Part shown: piece after piece, positions 53,324 through 61,733 of the stretch
Layout: each line of letters opens with the position of its first letter
How positions within the stretch are numbered: the first letter of the stretch is position 1
Assembly (NCBI RefSeq): GCF_026241165.1
Contig: NZ_JAPFQN010000005.1
Location: 496,001 to 560,000, forward strand
Length of the DNA stretch: 64,000 nt
Direction: 5' to 3'
From: Mangrovivirga halotolerans
Lineage (GTDB): Bacteria; Bacteroidota; Bacteroidia; Cytophagales; Cyclobacteriaceae
Notes under the pieces: model-generated
Told to the model about the DNA's origin: nothing
What the model saw: the letters and a program-made list of their open reading frames with translations, nothing else
Databases searched by the model: none
Made by a program: the position numbers and the translations under genes

Positions 53324-54163
53324 ATGACGATTGGTATCATTGGACTGGGCTTAATTGGTGGGTCCTTAGGACTTGCCCTTAAAAAGCTTAATTATAAAAT
53401 TTTGGGTTTTGACAATAATCCAATCCATCGCTCGGCAGCTTTAAAATATGGATTAATTGATAAGGGTGTTGCTGATATTGAACTATTACTTAATGAAGCT
53501 GAAGTAATTATAATAGCTACGCCGGTTACTGCCATTGAACAATTGGTCACCACCTTATTGAGATCTTCAAGGTCAGATCAGGTATTGATCGATTGTGGCT
53601 CTACTAAAAAATCTATTTGTGAAATAGCTAATTTATGCCCTAATAGAGACAGATTTGTTGCAGCCCACCCTATTGCCGGTACGGAATTCAGCGGTCCTGC
53701 TGCTGCAATTTCAGATTTATTTACCGGGCAAAAAATGATATTGTGTGATAGCGAAAAATCAAATAAGAGGTCACTGCAGATTGCTCGGAGTCTGTTTACT
53801 GAGCTGGGGATGGAACTCATCTATATGCCCTCAGATGAACACGATATCCATTTGGCTTACGTCTCACACTTATCACATGTTTCTTCTTTCGCTTTGAGCT
53901 TAACAGCTCTTGAAATTGAAAAAAGCCATGAGCAAATCCTGAATCTCAGCGGTTCTGGTTTTGCCTCAACAGTAAGGCTCGCCAAAAGTAATCCTGACAC
54001 GTGGAAGTCAATTTTTTTAGCTAATAAAGAAAACCTTTTGGTTGCAGTAAAGGAGTATCAAAATCAACTTAGTAATCTTCAAAAGGCCCTGGAAAATGAA
54101 AATTCAGAAGAACTCCTGAAGCTAATGACAAGGGCAAGTGAGATCAAAAAAATATTGAAATAA
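53324..54163 (+). CDS. tyrA: Prephenate dehydrogenase
   Basis: A 279-residue TyrA-type enzyme. The NAD(P)-binding GLGLIGGSLGLAL (about 6-18) is at the N-terminus; DCGSTKKSI, AAHPIAGTEFSGP (catalytic His region, about 114-126) and the dimer-domain VSHLSHVSSFAL (about 183-194) follow. It converts prephenate to 4-hydroxyphenylpyruvate. No chorismate mutase or ACT domain is fused, so feedback sensing would not come from an ACT domain, which makes the upstream attenuator more significant. Starts 1 base after the aminotransferase stop and ends at a terminator. Confidence 0.93.
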   Translation: MTIGIIGLGLIGGSLGLALKKLNYKILGFDNNPIHRSAALKYGLIDKGVADIELLLNEAEVIIIATPVTAIEQLVTTLLRSSRSDQVLIDCGSTKKSICEIANLCPNRDRFVAAHPIAGTEFSGPAAAISDLFTGQKMILCDSEKSNKRSLQIARSLFTELGMELIYMPSDEHDIHLAYVSHLSHVSSFALSLTALEIEKSHEQILNLSGSGFASTVRLAKSNPDTWKSIFLANKENLLVAVKEYQNQLSNLQKALENENSEELLKLMTRASEIKKILK

Positions 54164-54165
54164 AA

Positions 54166-54188
54166 AAAGCCCCTAAAAAAGGGGCTTT
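54166..54188 (+). terminator. Intrinsic terminator of the tyrosine operon
   Basis: AAAGCCCC (54166-54173) pairs with GGGGCTTT (54181-54188), loop of 7 bases (TAAAAAA). Also serves the convergent helicase gene ending at 54208. Confidence 0.85.
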
Positions 54189-54207
54189 AAAAAAATCTAT
54201 ATTAAGT

Positions 54208-55896
54208 TTACTTAATATTGTCTCTATTTACTCTGAGAGGTCGCCCATTGACTTCCACTCCTCTCATTGAGGAAGAAATACGATCAGTGAACTTTTTATT
54301 AACAGAGAAGTAAGAATGTGTTCTGAAAATATCAATAGAAACAAGGTCTCTTTGAGGTATACCCGCCTGCTGGCTGATAAACACTGCAAGATCTTTCTTG
54401 TTCATACTGTCCATCTTTCCAATGTTGATAAAGTACCTAGGGTAATCATTATCTCCTCTGGAAGGCTGGTTCGAATTTCTCGCTCTTTCAGATCTGTTAT
54501 CCTTTCTACGGTCACTGCGATCATTTCGATCACTTCTTCTTCCACTTACTTCACTATTCTTTCTGTTCTCTTCTAGTTTATCAATTTGGTTAACTGCCTT
54601 ATACATTTTACCAAACTCAGAATCCACTAGCATAGCAACCAGTTGTTCTCTTGAAAAGTGATTTAATTGCTTAGCTACATTTTCAGTTATTTCAGCTGGT
54701 ATTCTCTTTTCAGCTTTATCAACCTTTTTCTGTAATCCTCCTACCCAATCACTTAATTTTTCCTGGATGATCTCATTGACATCAGGCATTTTGAAAGGCT
54801 CAAAGTCAATTCTTAATCTTTTTGCCAGGTTTTTAAGCTTTGAACGATCTCTTCGACCAATGAAAACTACAGAAGTTCCTTTAGAACCTGCTCTTGCCGT
54901 ACGACCACTTCGGTGAGTATAGAATTCGATATTATCAGGAATACCAAAATTAAATACATATCCGATATCCTTTACATCAATACCTCTTGCCGCTACATCA
55001 GTAGCAACCAGAAGCTGGATTTTCTTTTCTCTGAACTTACGCATTACCTTATCCCGGTGAGCCTGAGTAAAGCCACCATGTAATACTTCAGTATGGATCC
55101 CTGCGTTTTGCAGAGCTAAACCTACATCTTCAGATTCTGCTTTTGTACGGCAGAATAAAATTGCTCCAGCCTCCTTTTCAACATGAAGGATGTTTTTGAT
55201 AATATCAACCCTTGTTTCACGATTAGTTTCGATATAAGCATGAGTGATTCCCTCATTTACTGTTTCTCTTTTATCGACCTTAATTTCGTGTGGATCATTC
55301 AAATAATTTGAAGCGATATGTCTGATACCTTTTGACATTGTCGCTGAGAATAACCAGGTATTCTTTTCATTTGGTGTAGTCTCGAGGATAGTATCAATAT
55401 CCTCTTTGAAGCCCATGTTTAACATTTCGTCGGCTTCATCCAGTACTACATAATTTACTTTAGAAAGATTAACTTTTTTTCTGTTAATCAAATCAATAAG
55501 TCTTCCGGGCGTTGCTATTAATATATGTGGAGCTTTGCGCAGCGCTTTAATTTGCTGCTCAATAGAGGCACCTCCATAAACAACTTCAATATTTACAGCT
55601 TTCGCAAAAGCAGCAAATTGTTTAAGTTGTTGAGCTACCTGTTGCCCCAATTCACGCGTCGGCACAAGGATTAAGCCCTGGGTGTTGGAGATGGTTGAAT
55701 CAACCTTCTCAAGCAACGGTAAACCGAATGCAGCCGTTTTACCGGTGCCGGTCTGTGCCAACGCTGTTATATCCTTTTGGTTTGCTAATAAGAAAGGGAT
55801 TGCTTCCCTTTGAATCGGAGTGGGTTCTTCAAATCCTAGTTTTTCAATACCTTGAACAACTACAGGAGAAAGACCCAAATCAATGAATTGTCTCAA
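54208..55896 (-). CDS. DEAD-box RNA helicase with DbpA-type RNA-binding domain (DeaD/CsdA-like)
   Basis: A 562-residue helicase. Helicase motifs: TPIQREAIP, AQTGTGKTA, PTRELGQQ, LDEADEML, SAT (FSATMSK), VAARGIDV and HRSGRTARAG. A linker rich in Arg/Ser/Asp (RRSDRNDRSDRRKDNRS, about 455-480) leads to a DbpA-type RRM domain (about 485-555, YFINIGKMDSMNKKDLAVFISQQAGI). This is the layout of DeaD/CsdA, which helps ribosome assembly and mRNA decay in the cold. Convergent with tyrA. Confidence 0.92.
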   Translation of the reverse strand: MRQFIDLGLSPVVVQGIEKLGFEEPTPIQREAIPFLLANQKDITALAQTGTGKTAAFGLPLLEKVDSTISNTQGLILVPTRELGQQVAQQLKQFAAFAKAVNIEVVYGGASIEQQIKALRKAPHILIATPGRLIDLINRKKVNLSKVNYVVLDEADEMLNMGFKEDIDTILETTPNEKNTWLFSATMSKGIRHIASNYLNDPHEIKVDKRETVNEGITHAYIETNRETRVDIIKNILHVEKEAGAILFCRTKAESEDVGLALQNAGIHTEVLHGGFTQAHRDKVMRKFREKKIQLLVATDVAARGIDVKDIGYVFNFGIPDNIEFYTHRSGRTARAGSKGTSVVFIGRRDRSKLKNLAKRLRIDFEPFKMPDVNEIIQEKLSDWVGGLQKKVDKAEKRIPAEITENVAKQLNHFSREQLVAMLVDSEFGKMYKAVNQIDKLEENRKNSEVSGRRSDRNDRSDRRKDNRSERARNSNQPSRGDNDYPRYFINIGKMDSMNKKDLAVFISQQAGIPQRDLVSIDIFRTHSYFSVNKKFTDRISSSMRGVEVNGRPLRVNRDNIK

Positions 55897-56004
55897 TAGA
55901 ATATTTATATTTTTGAAAGCGCAAAGATAAGATTATTTTAATGAAATAGCAGTGTTTATTCAAATATTAATTACAAAGACAGAATTATATTGAAAATAAA
56001 AAAA

Positions 56005-56026
56005 ACCGGAAGGTCTCCCTGCCGGT
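56005..56026 (-). terminator. Intrinsic terminator of dapD
   Basis: ACCGG...CCGGT (56005-56009 with 56022-56026) with an inner AGG/CCT extension across one mismatch, loop of 4-5 bases. On the minus strand followed by an uninterrupted T run. Directly downstream of the dapD stop codon. Confidence 0.75.
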
Positions 56027-56049
56027 CTTAATTCTTAAGTTATTAATTA

Positions 56050-56865
56050 TCAAACTGCTACATCATTCTCGCGTAAAGCATCATTAAGTGAGGTTTTCAG
56101 GTCTGTACTTGCTTTCCTTTGCCCGATTATCAGGGCTGCTGGAACCTGGTAATTCCCGGCAGGAAATTCTTTTGTATAGGAGCCTGGAATTACAACAGAT
56201 CTTGGAGGAACATAACCTTTGTAGATCACAGGTTCATCTTTTGTAACATCTATAATTTTAGTAGATCCTGTAAGTGTAACATTCGCACCCAGAACGGCTT
56301 CTTTCCCCACTTTAACTCCTTCAACTAATATACAGCGCGATCCGATAAAAGCTCCGTCTTCAACAATCACTGGAGCTGCCTGCACCGGCTCAAGAACTCC
56401 CCCGATTCCAACACCACCACTCAAATGAACATTTTTACCTATTTGAGCACAACTTCCTACTGTTGCCCAGGTATCAACCATCGTCCCTTCATCAACATAT
56501 GCCCCGATATTTACATACGAAGGCATCATAACGACACCTTTCGATATGTAGGCTCCATATCTGGCCACTGCATGAGGAACTACCCTTACGCCTAATTTAT
56601 CATAATCGCTTTTGAGCATCATCTTGTCATGGAATTCAAAAGGACCAACTTCTATCCTTTCCATCTTACGAATCGGAAAGTATAATATTACTGCCTTTTT
56701 GATCCAGTCGTTTACTTGCCAGTCATCACCTGAAGGCTCAGCGGTTCTCATAGTTCCTTTGTCAAGTCCTTCGATAACTTCTTCGATCGCTTTCTGAGTT
56801 TTCTGCTCTTTCAATAACTCTCTGTTTTCCCAGGCTTCTTCAATTACTTTTTGTAATTCAGTCAT
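56050..56865 (-). CDS. dapD: 2,3,4,5-tetrahydropyridine-2,6-dicarboxylate N-succinyltransferase
   Basis: A 271-residue DapD. The N-terminal helical domain (about 1-95) is followed by left-handed beta-helix hexapeptide repeats (about 100-220: VVMMPSYVNIGAYVDEGTMVDTWATVGSCAQIGKNVHLSGGVGIGGVLEP). The succinyl-CoA-binding residues are in this helix. It is the succinylase-branch step in meso-diaminopimelate and lysine biosynthesis. Its start is only 18 bases from the divergent glycosyltransferase start. Confidence 0.95.
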   Translation of the reverse strand: MTELQKVIEEAWENRELLKEQKTQKAIEEVIEGLDKGTMRTAEPSGDDWQVNDWIKKAVILYFPIRKMERIEVGPFEFHDKMMLKSDYDKLGVRVVPHAVARYGAYISKGVVMMPSYVNIGAYVDEGTMVDTWATVGSCAQIGKNVHLSGGVGIGGVLEPVQAAPVIVEDGAFIGSRCILVEGVKVGKEAVLGANVTLTGSTKIIDVTKDEPVIYKGYVPPRSVVIPGSYTKEFPAGNYQVPAALIIGQRKASTDLKTSLNDALRENDVAV

Positions 56866-56883
56866 TGTTTTTACTTTTATTCC

Positions 56884-57972
56884 ATGAATAGAAAAATTCT
56901 TATTGCGTCAACCACCAAACCAGTCGACGATACCAGGATGACAGACAAGATTGCAGCCACGCTGGCAGAGGTGCACAAATATACAATTTACGTTATTGGA
57001 TTCCCATCAAAATTCAAACCCGTCTATTCAAATATAAATTTTTTCAGTATTCCGAAGGCAGGTTTATCGTTAGCAAAAAGACTTAAAGCTTTACTTTATG
57101 TATTAAGAATACTTATTAAAGTTAAACCTGAGATAATTATAGCTACTAATACTGAAACACTGCTGGTTATGAAGGTATACCAAATAATATTTGGCGCGTA
57201 TTTAGTATACGATATACAAGAAAACTATTCCCTTAACAGAAAGGCAAGAAATGGTCATAAGAGTAGCTTTATAATGAAAATGCTCGAAGCATCAAGTACG
57301 ATGGAAAGATCGCTTATTAAAAAAACGGATGCCCTAATTCTGGCTGAAAAGGTTTATTCTGAGCAATTCGATATACCTGAAACGACCCCCGTTCTTTTAT
57401 TCGAAAATAAATCCCTTTTAAAATCAGATAGACATATCGACCTGTCCCCTCACTTTCTCATATCTGGTACACTATCTAAATTACATGGTACTTTAGATGC
57501 AGTTAAATGGTTTGTTAATTTATATCCTAATACACAAGTAAAACTTACTGTAATTGGTCAGTATCACGATTATTCACTTATGAATGAGCTATTAGAGTTA
57601 GCAGCTAAAGTCAATAATGTAGATCTTTTCTTGTCAAAAAACCCCATCCCTCATCAACTTATACAAGAAAAGCTATTCAGTTCTACTCATGTTATATCTC
57701 CTTATCAAAACTCAGCAGCATTTAAAGGAAAAATGCCTACTAAGCTGTTTGAGGCGGCAGCACATCAGAAAATTATTATTTCAAGAAAAAATGCCACCTG
57801 GAATATGTACTTTAAGGATGCCTGGTTAATTGAAACAGATTTTGACACGAATGATAAATTAAATCAAAAAGAAAGTGTTCTAAAGTTCGAAAGAGAAGAA
57901 TATAATTCTGATCGTTATACTGTGGACAAAGGAGACTTAAAGGAGTTTTTTAATAAATTAGACATATCTTAA
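56884..57972 (+). CDS. Family 4-like glycosyltransferase
   Basis: A 362-residue GT-B protein. The N-terminal Rossmann domain contains VKPEIIIATNTETLLVM and YDIQENYSLNRK; the C-terminal domain has HFLISGTLSKLHGTLDAVKWF, KLTVIGQYHDY and KGKMPTKLFEAAAHQKIIIS, where the family's E-x7-E donor-binding motif is usually found (KLFEAAAH). No other cell-envelope genes are adjacent. Divergent from dapD with only 18 bases between starts, so the promoters overlap the neighbour's coding region. Donor and acceptor unknown. Confidence 0.82.
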   Translation: MNRKILIASTTKPVDDTRMTDKIAATLAEVHKYTIYVIGFPSKFKPVYSNINFFSIPKAGLSLAKRLKALLYVLRILIKVKPEIIIATNTETLLVMKVYQIIFGAYLVYDIQENYSLNRKARNGHKSSFIMKMLEASSTMERSLIKKTDALILAEKVYSEQFDIPETTPVLLFENKSLLKSDRHIDLSPHFLISGTLSKLHGTLDAVKWFVNLYPNTQVKLTVIGQYHDYSLMNELLELAAKVNNVDLFLSKNPIPHQLIQEKLFSSTHVISPYQNSAAFKGKMPTKLFEAAAHQKIIISRKNATWNMYFKDAWLIETDFDTNDKLNQKESVLKFEREEYNSDRYTVDKGDLKEFFNKLDIS

Positions 57973-58054
57973 ATAATTTTACTTATTATCTAAAAATGGA
58001 TTTCCTAACTGAAATAGCATATTTTCTTTAGATTTATTTATGTTAAAATATTTT

Positions 58055-58070
58055 TTTAGGTTAATCTAAA
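58055..58070. promoter_or_regulatory. DtxR/MntR-type operator in the regulator promoter
   Basis: TTTAGGTTAATCTAAA is an inverted repeat (7 of 8 positions per half) with the TTAGGTTA-type half-site of DtxR-family operators. It ends 32 bases before the regulator ATG and 2 bases before the candidate -7 box, so a bound repressor would block the polymerase. Confidence 0.65.
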
Positions 58071-58072
58071 TT

Positions 58073-58080
58073 TATATTTT
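58073..58080 (+). promoter_or_regulatory. Candidate -7 promoter box of the metal operon
   Basis: TATATTTT matches TAnnTTTG at 5 of 6 fixed positions (last base T). It lies 22 bases before the ATG at 58102, just after the operator. Confidence 0.4.
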
Positions 58081-58101
58081 TACGAAAACAACTTTAAGTA
58101 A

Positions 58102-58758
58102 ATGCTTAGTTACACTGAAGAAAATTATCTTAAAGCTATTTACCACCTCTCTTCCGGTGGAGAGCATGAGGTATCAACAAATTCTATTGCCGAATCACTT
58201 CAAACTAAAGCGGCTTCAGTAAGTGATATGTTGAAAAAACTGTCGGTGAAAGAATTAGTGGAATACCGTCGTTATAAGGGAGTAAACATTTCAGAGGAAG
58301 GTAAAAAAGAAGCCTTAAAGATCATCAGAAAACATAGACTTTGGGAGGTCTTTCTTGTAAACAATTTAAAGTTTAACTGGGACGAGGTCCACGAAGTAGC
58401 AGAACAGCTGGAACATATAAAGTCTCCCCTGCTTATAAAGCGCCTGGATGAATTCCTCGGCTACCCAAGCTTTGACCCACATGGAGATCCTATTCCGGAC
58501 GAGTATGGGGTTATAAAAGATAAAGCCAAGATACTCTTAAAGGATCTGGAAGAAGGGAATGAAGCTATAGTTGTGGCGGTTTCTGATGATAACCCTGCCT
58601 TTCTTCAATATTGTAGTAAGCTAGGCATAAAAATAGGCACTCCTCTTAAAGCAATAGACAAGCTGGAATTTGATAACTCAATGCAGCTTTTACTTGATGG
58701 AGATCAAAAAATAAATGTATCAAAAGAAGTATCAGAAAATATATGGGTAACCGATTAA
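58102..58758 (+). CDS. DtxR-family metal-dependent regulator (MntR/IdeR type) with FeoA domain
   Basis: A 218-residue regulator: winged HTH about 5-68 (ENYLKAIYHLSSGGEHEVSTNSIAESLQTKAASVSDMLKKL), dimerisation/metal domain about 70-135 and a C-terminal FeoA/SH3-like domain about 150-218 (EGNEAIVVAVSDDNP, GIKIGTPLKAID). His78 (KHRLWE), Glu101, Glu104 and His105 (HEVAEQLEH) match the MntR metal ligands His77, Glu99, Glu102 and His103. It probably represses the operon when Mn(II) or Fe(II) is sufficient, through the operator at 58055. Overlaps the next gene by 16 bases. Metal identity is inferred, not shown. Confidence 0.9.
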   Translation: MLSYTEENYLKAIYHLSSGGEHEVSTNSIAESLQTKAASVSDMLKKLSVKELVEYRRYKGVNISEEGKKEALKIIRKHRLWEVFLVNNLKFNWDEVHEVAEQLEHIKSPLLIKRLDEFLGYPSFDPHGDPIPDEYGVIKDKAKILLKDLEEGNEAIVVAVSDDNPAFLQYCSKLGIKIGTPLKAIDKLEFDNSMQLLLDGDQKINVSKEVSENIWVTD

Positions 58759-59660
58759 TATTTTTATTATTTGTTTCTGCCTTTCTTTTTTCTTGTAGTA
58801 ATACTGAAAAAAAGGAAAACAGTGATAAGATCAACGTGCTTTCAACCACTGGAATGATCTATGATATAGCCTTAAATGTAGGCGGAGAAAAGGTTAATGC
58901 TCAATATCTTATGGGACCTGGCGTAGATCCTCACTTATATAAGGCGACACAAAACGATCTTTCTAAAATGAGAGAAGCAGAGATCATTTTTTATAATGGA
59001 TTGCACCTTGAGGGAAAAATGCAGGAAACCCTTGAAAAGATAAGCAATTCCAAACCTGTAATTCCTGTTTCCTCAGGTATAAAAAAATCATTATTAAAAG
59101 AAAGCGAAGATTTTGGCGGGGTTTATGATCCACACATTTGGTTTGATGTTTCTCTTTGGAAACAGGCTGTTATTATTGTTACAAACACATTGATAAAATC
59201 AGATGAGGAAAATAAAGAATACTATCTTAACAATTCGAAGGATTATCTTTCAGCTCTGAGTGCTCTGGATGCCTGGGTTAAGGAATCAATAGCTACCATC
59301 CCTGAACAACAAAGAGTTATGATCACGGCTCATGATGCCTTCGGATACTTTGGAGATGCATATAATATAGAGGTTCGCGGATTACAGGGAATATCCACAC
59401 GGTCTGAACCTGGCATTCGGGATATAAGCAGACTGACAGAATATATCACTGAAAATGATATAAAAGCTGTTTTCGTAGAAAGTTCAGTTTCTGAAAAAAG
59501 TCTCCGTGCTGTGGTAGAAGGTTGCAGGGAAAAAGGACATAATGTTCAAATTGGAGGAACTCTCTTTTCTGATGCAATGGGAGCAGCCGGTACTCCGGAA
59601 GGAACCTATGAAGGGATGGTGAGACATAATGTTAACACAATAGTTAATTCACTCAAATGA
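58743..59660 (+). CDS. Metal ABC transporter substrate-binding lipoprotein (TroA/ZnuA type)
   Basis: A 305-residue cluster A-I binding protein. Lipobox AFLFSCSN (Cys18). Metal ligands are visible: His in DPHLYKAT (about 60-66), His in GLHLEGKM (about 87), His in HDAFGYFGD (about 199) and the C-terminal Asp/Asn in GTLFSDAMG (about 280). No His-rich loop, which is typical of Zn-specific ZnuA, so Mn or Fe is as likely as Zn. Overlaps the regulator by 16 bases and the ATPase by 4 bases. Confidence 0.9.
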   Translation: MGNRLIFLLFVSAFLFSCSNTEKKENSDKINVLSTTGMIYDIALNVGGEKVNAQYLMGPGVDPHLYKATQNDLSKMREAEIIFYNGLHLEGKMQETLEKISNSKPVIPVSSGIKKSLLKESEDFGGVYDPHIWFDVSLWKQAVIIVTNTLIKSDEENKEYYLNNSKDYLSALSALDAWVKESIATIPEQQRVMITAHDAFGYFGDAYNIEVRGLQGISTRSEPGIRDISRLTEYITENDIKAVFVESSVSEKSLRAVVEGCREKGHNVQIGGTLFSDAMGAAGTPEGTYEGMVRHNVNTIVNSLK

Positions 59661-60433
59661 CTAAAACAGCAGTTGAAATACACGACCTGGTTGTTGCCTA
59701 TAACCGTAAGCCGGTATTATGGAACATCGATGCCCATCTCCCGGCTGGAAAAATAATTGGAATCATAGGCCCCAATGGTGCTGGCAAAAGTACATTGATC
59801 AAAGCAATGATGGGGCTGTTAAAGCCTGCCAGTGGTAAAATACTTTTCTTTGATAATCCCCTGGATGAGGTGAGGGAAAGAGTAGCCTATGTACCTCAAA
59901 GGGAATCAGTCGACTGGCAGTTTCCTGTTACAGTATTTGATGTAGTCTTAATGGGACGATACAAAAAAGTTGGCCTTTTTAAAAATCCCGGAAAGAGTGA
60001 TAAAGAAAAAGCAAAACAGGCATTAGAGAAGGTTGATATGTATCAATTTAGGGACAGGCAAATTTCCCAGCTAAGTGGTGGACAGCAACAACGAGTCTTT
60101 ATTGCCAGGGCTTTGATCCAGGATGCTGATATCTATTTAATGGACGAACCATTTGCCGGTGTTGATGCTTCGACTGAAAAAGCTATTCTGAAACTAATGA
60201 AAGAAATGGGTGAACAAGGGAAAACTGTTATAGTGGTTCACCACGACCTTCAAACTGTAATGGACTTTTTCGATTGGGTAATGATGTTAAATCAACGATT
60301 GGTAGCATGCGGAAAAACCCAGGACGTATTCATAGAAAAGAATCTTAATGACACATATGGAGGAAAACTGACACTCCTTAATGAGGTTGGACAGATATTA
60401 AGTAAAAACCAAATGCCACAAAGAGAAAAGTAA
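59657..60433 (+). CDS. Metal ABC transporter ATPase
   Basis: A 258-residue ATPase: Walker A GPNGAGKST (about 37-45), Q loop VPQRESVDWQFP (typical of Mn/Zn importers), signature LSGGQQQRVFIARAL, Walker B IYLMDEPFAGVD, switch His VVHHDLQTVMDFF. It energises uptake through the membrane proteins at 60438 and 61733. Overlaps the binding-protein gene by 4 bases; the permease follows after 4 bases. Confidence 0.92.
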   Translation: MTKTAVEIHDLVVAYNRKPVLWNIDAHLPAGKIIGIIGPNGAGKSTLIKAMMGLLKPASGKILFFDNPLDEVRERVAYVPQRESVDWQFPVTVFDVVLMGRYKKVGLFKNPGKSDKEKAKQALEKVDMYQFRDRQISQLSGGQQQRVFIARALIQDADIYLMDEPFAGVDASTEKAILKLMKEMGEQGKTVIVVHHDLQTVMDFFDWVMMLNQRLVACGKTQDVFIEKNLNDTYGGKLTLLNEVGQILSKNQMPQREK

Positions 60434-60437
60434 TCAG

Positions 60438-61733
60438 ATGATCGAATTTCTATCATTTCTGAAAGACCCTAATCTCCAGTATGTTCTCTGGGGGTGTATT
60501 TTATTGAGTTTCTCTGCCGGATTGATAGGTTGCTTTGCCTATTTGCAGAAAAAAGCTCTCATTGGAGATGCTATTTCACACTCAGTTTTACCAGGCGTGG
60601 CGATTGCTTTCATGCTGATTGAGGTTAAATCATTGCCTGTTTTGTTAACAGGGGCTTTTGTATCAGGGATAATTTCCCAGTACCTTGTTGTAAAGCTGTC
60701 TGAGCATCCTAAAATAAGTAAAGATACAGCCATCGGGTTTGTATTAACATTTTTCTTTGGAATCGGAATCGTATTATTGACTTTTATTCAGCAATCTGGT
60801 CACGCAGGACAAAGTGGATTAGAAGATTTTATTTTTGGTAAAGCAGCAACACTTGTTCAAAAAGACATCAATTTATTTATTGCCCTTTCTGTCATTATAA
60901 TCATTGTGGTTTTACTAATGAAGAAAGAATTTACCATCGTTTCTTTTGATGAGGATTTCGCCCATACTTCCGGAATGAATGTTTCAATGATCAATAAGGT
61001 TATGACCGGCCTGTATGTAATGGCAATAGTATCCGGTATTCAGGCTGTAGGCGTAGTTTTAATGTCTGCTTTGGTGATCACACCAGCTGCAGCTGGTAGG
61101 TTCTGGACTAACAACATCAATAAATTACTGATTATTTCTTCTTTGATTGCAGGATTAGGTGGTGGAATTGGTGTGCTTATCTCCTACTCCGCTCCTCAAA
61201 TGCCTACTGGTCCTTGGGTGGTTGTTGTATTAAGTGTCATCGCTCTAATTTCTTTTTTAATAGCACCACAAACTGGAATTATTAGCAAATGGTTCAATCA
61301 AAGAAAGAATAAGCAAAAAATACATAATGAAAACATACTGAAGTTACTTTATAAGATTTGCGAAAAAAGAGGCAATGTCCAATGTAGCATCGATAAAAAT
61401 GAAGCAGCAGATAGATATTCATTAAGTAAAAAAGAGTTTTTCAATAAATTAAATAGACTAAACAAGAAAGGTTATTTGGAATACCAAATAAACAATCAAA
61501 TTCAACTTACTAAAAAAGGAGTTGATGAGGGACAACGTATTGTAAGACTGCATAGATTATGGGAAGCTTATTTGGCTACCTATCTTAATATTGCTCCCGA
61601 TCATGTTCATGATGATGCTGAGGCTATAGAACATGTACTGACTCCTGAACTGGAGGCGAAGTTAGATAGGCTACTTGACTATCCTGAGGCTGATCCACAT
61701 AAAGCTAAAATTCCAAGGAAAAAGAAAATTTAA
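60438..61733 (+). CDS. Metal ABC transporter permease fused to a DtxR-like C-terminal domain
   Basis: A 431-residue fusion. Residues 1-285 are an ABC-3-type permease with eight or so membrane segments (conserved LIGDAISHSVLPGVAIAFML). Residues 296-431 are a DtxR-type winged helix (LLYKICEKRGNVQCSIDKNEAADRYSLSKKEFFNKLNRLNKKGYLEYQ) and metal/dimerisation domain. The metal-ligand positions His372 (LHRLWE), Glu395, Glu398 and His399 (AEAIEH) are all retained, matching MntR His77, Glu99, Glu102, His103. The chain lacks the FeoA part. It would be a membrane-anchored metal-sensing module on the cytoplasmic side. Ends where the second permease starts. Confidence 0.9.
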   Translation: MIEFLSFLKDPNLQYVLWGCILLSFSAGLIGCFAYLQKKALIGDAISHSVLPGVAIAFMLIEVKSLPVLLTGAFVSGIISQYLVVKLSEHPKISKDTAIGFVLTFFFGIGIVLLTFIQQSGHAGQSGLEDFIFGKAATLVQKDINLFIALSVIIIIVVLLMKKEFTIVSFDEDFAHTSGMNVSMINKVMTGLYVMAIVSGIQAVGVVLMSALVITPAAAGRFWTNNINKLLIISSLIAGLGGGIGVLISYSAPQMPTGPWVVVVLSVIALISFLIAPQTGIISKWFNQRKNKQKIHNENILKLLYKICEKRGNVQCSIDKNEAADRYSLSKKEFFNKLNRLNKKGYLEYQINNQIQLTKKGVDEGQRIVRLHRLWEAYLATYLNIAPDHVHDDAEAIEHVLTPELEAKLDRLLDYPEADPHKAKIPRKKKI

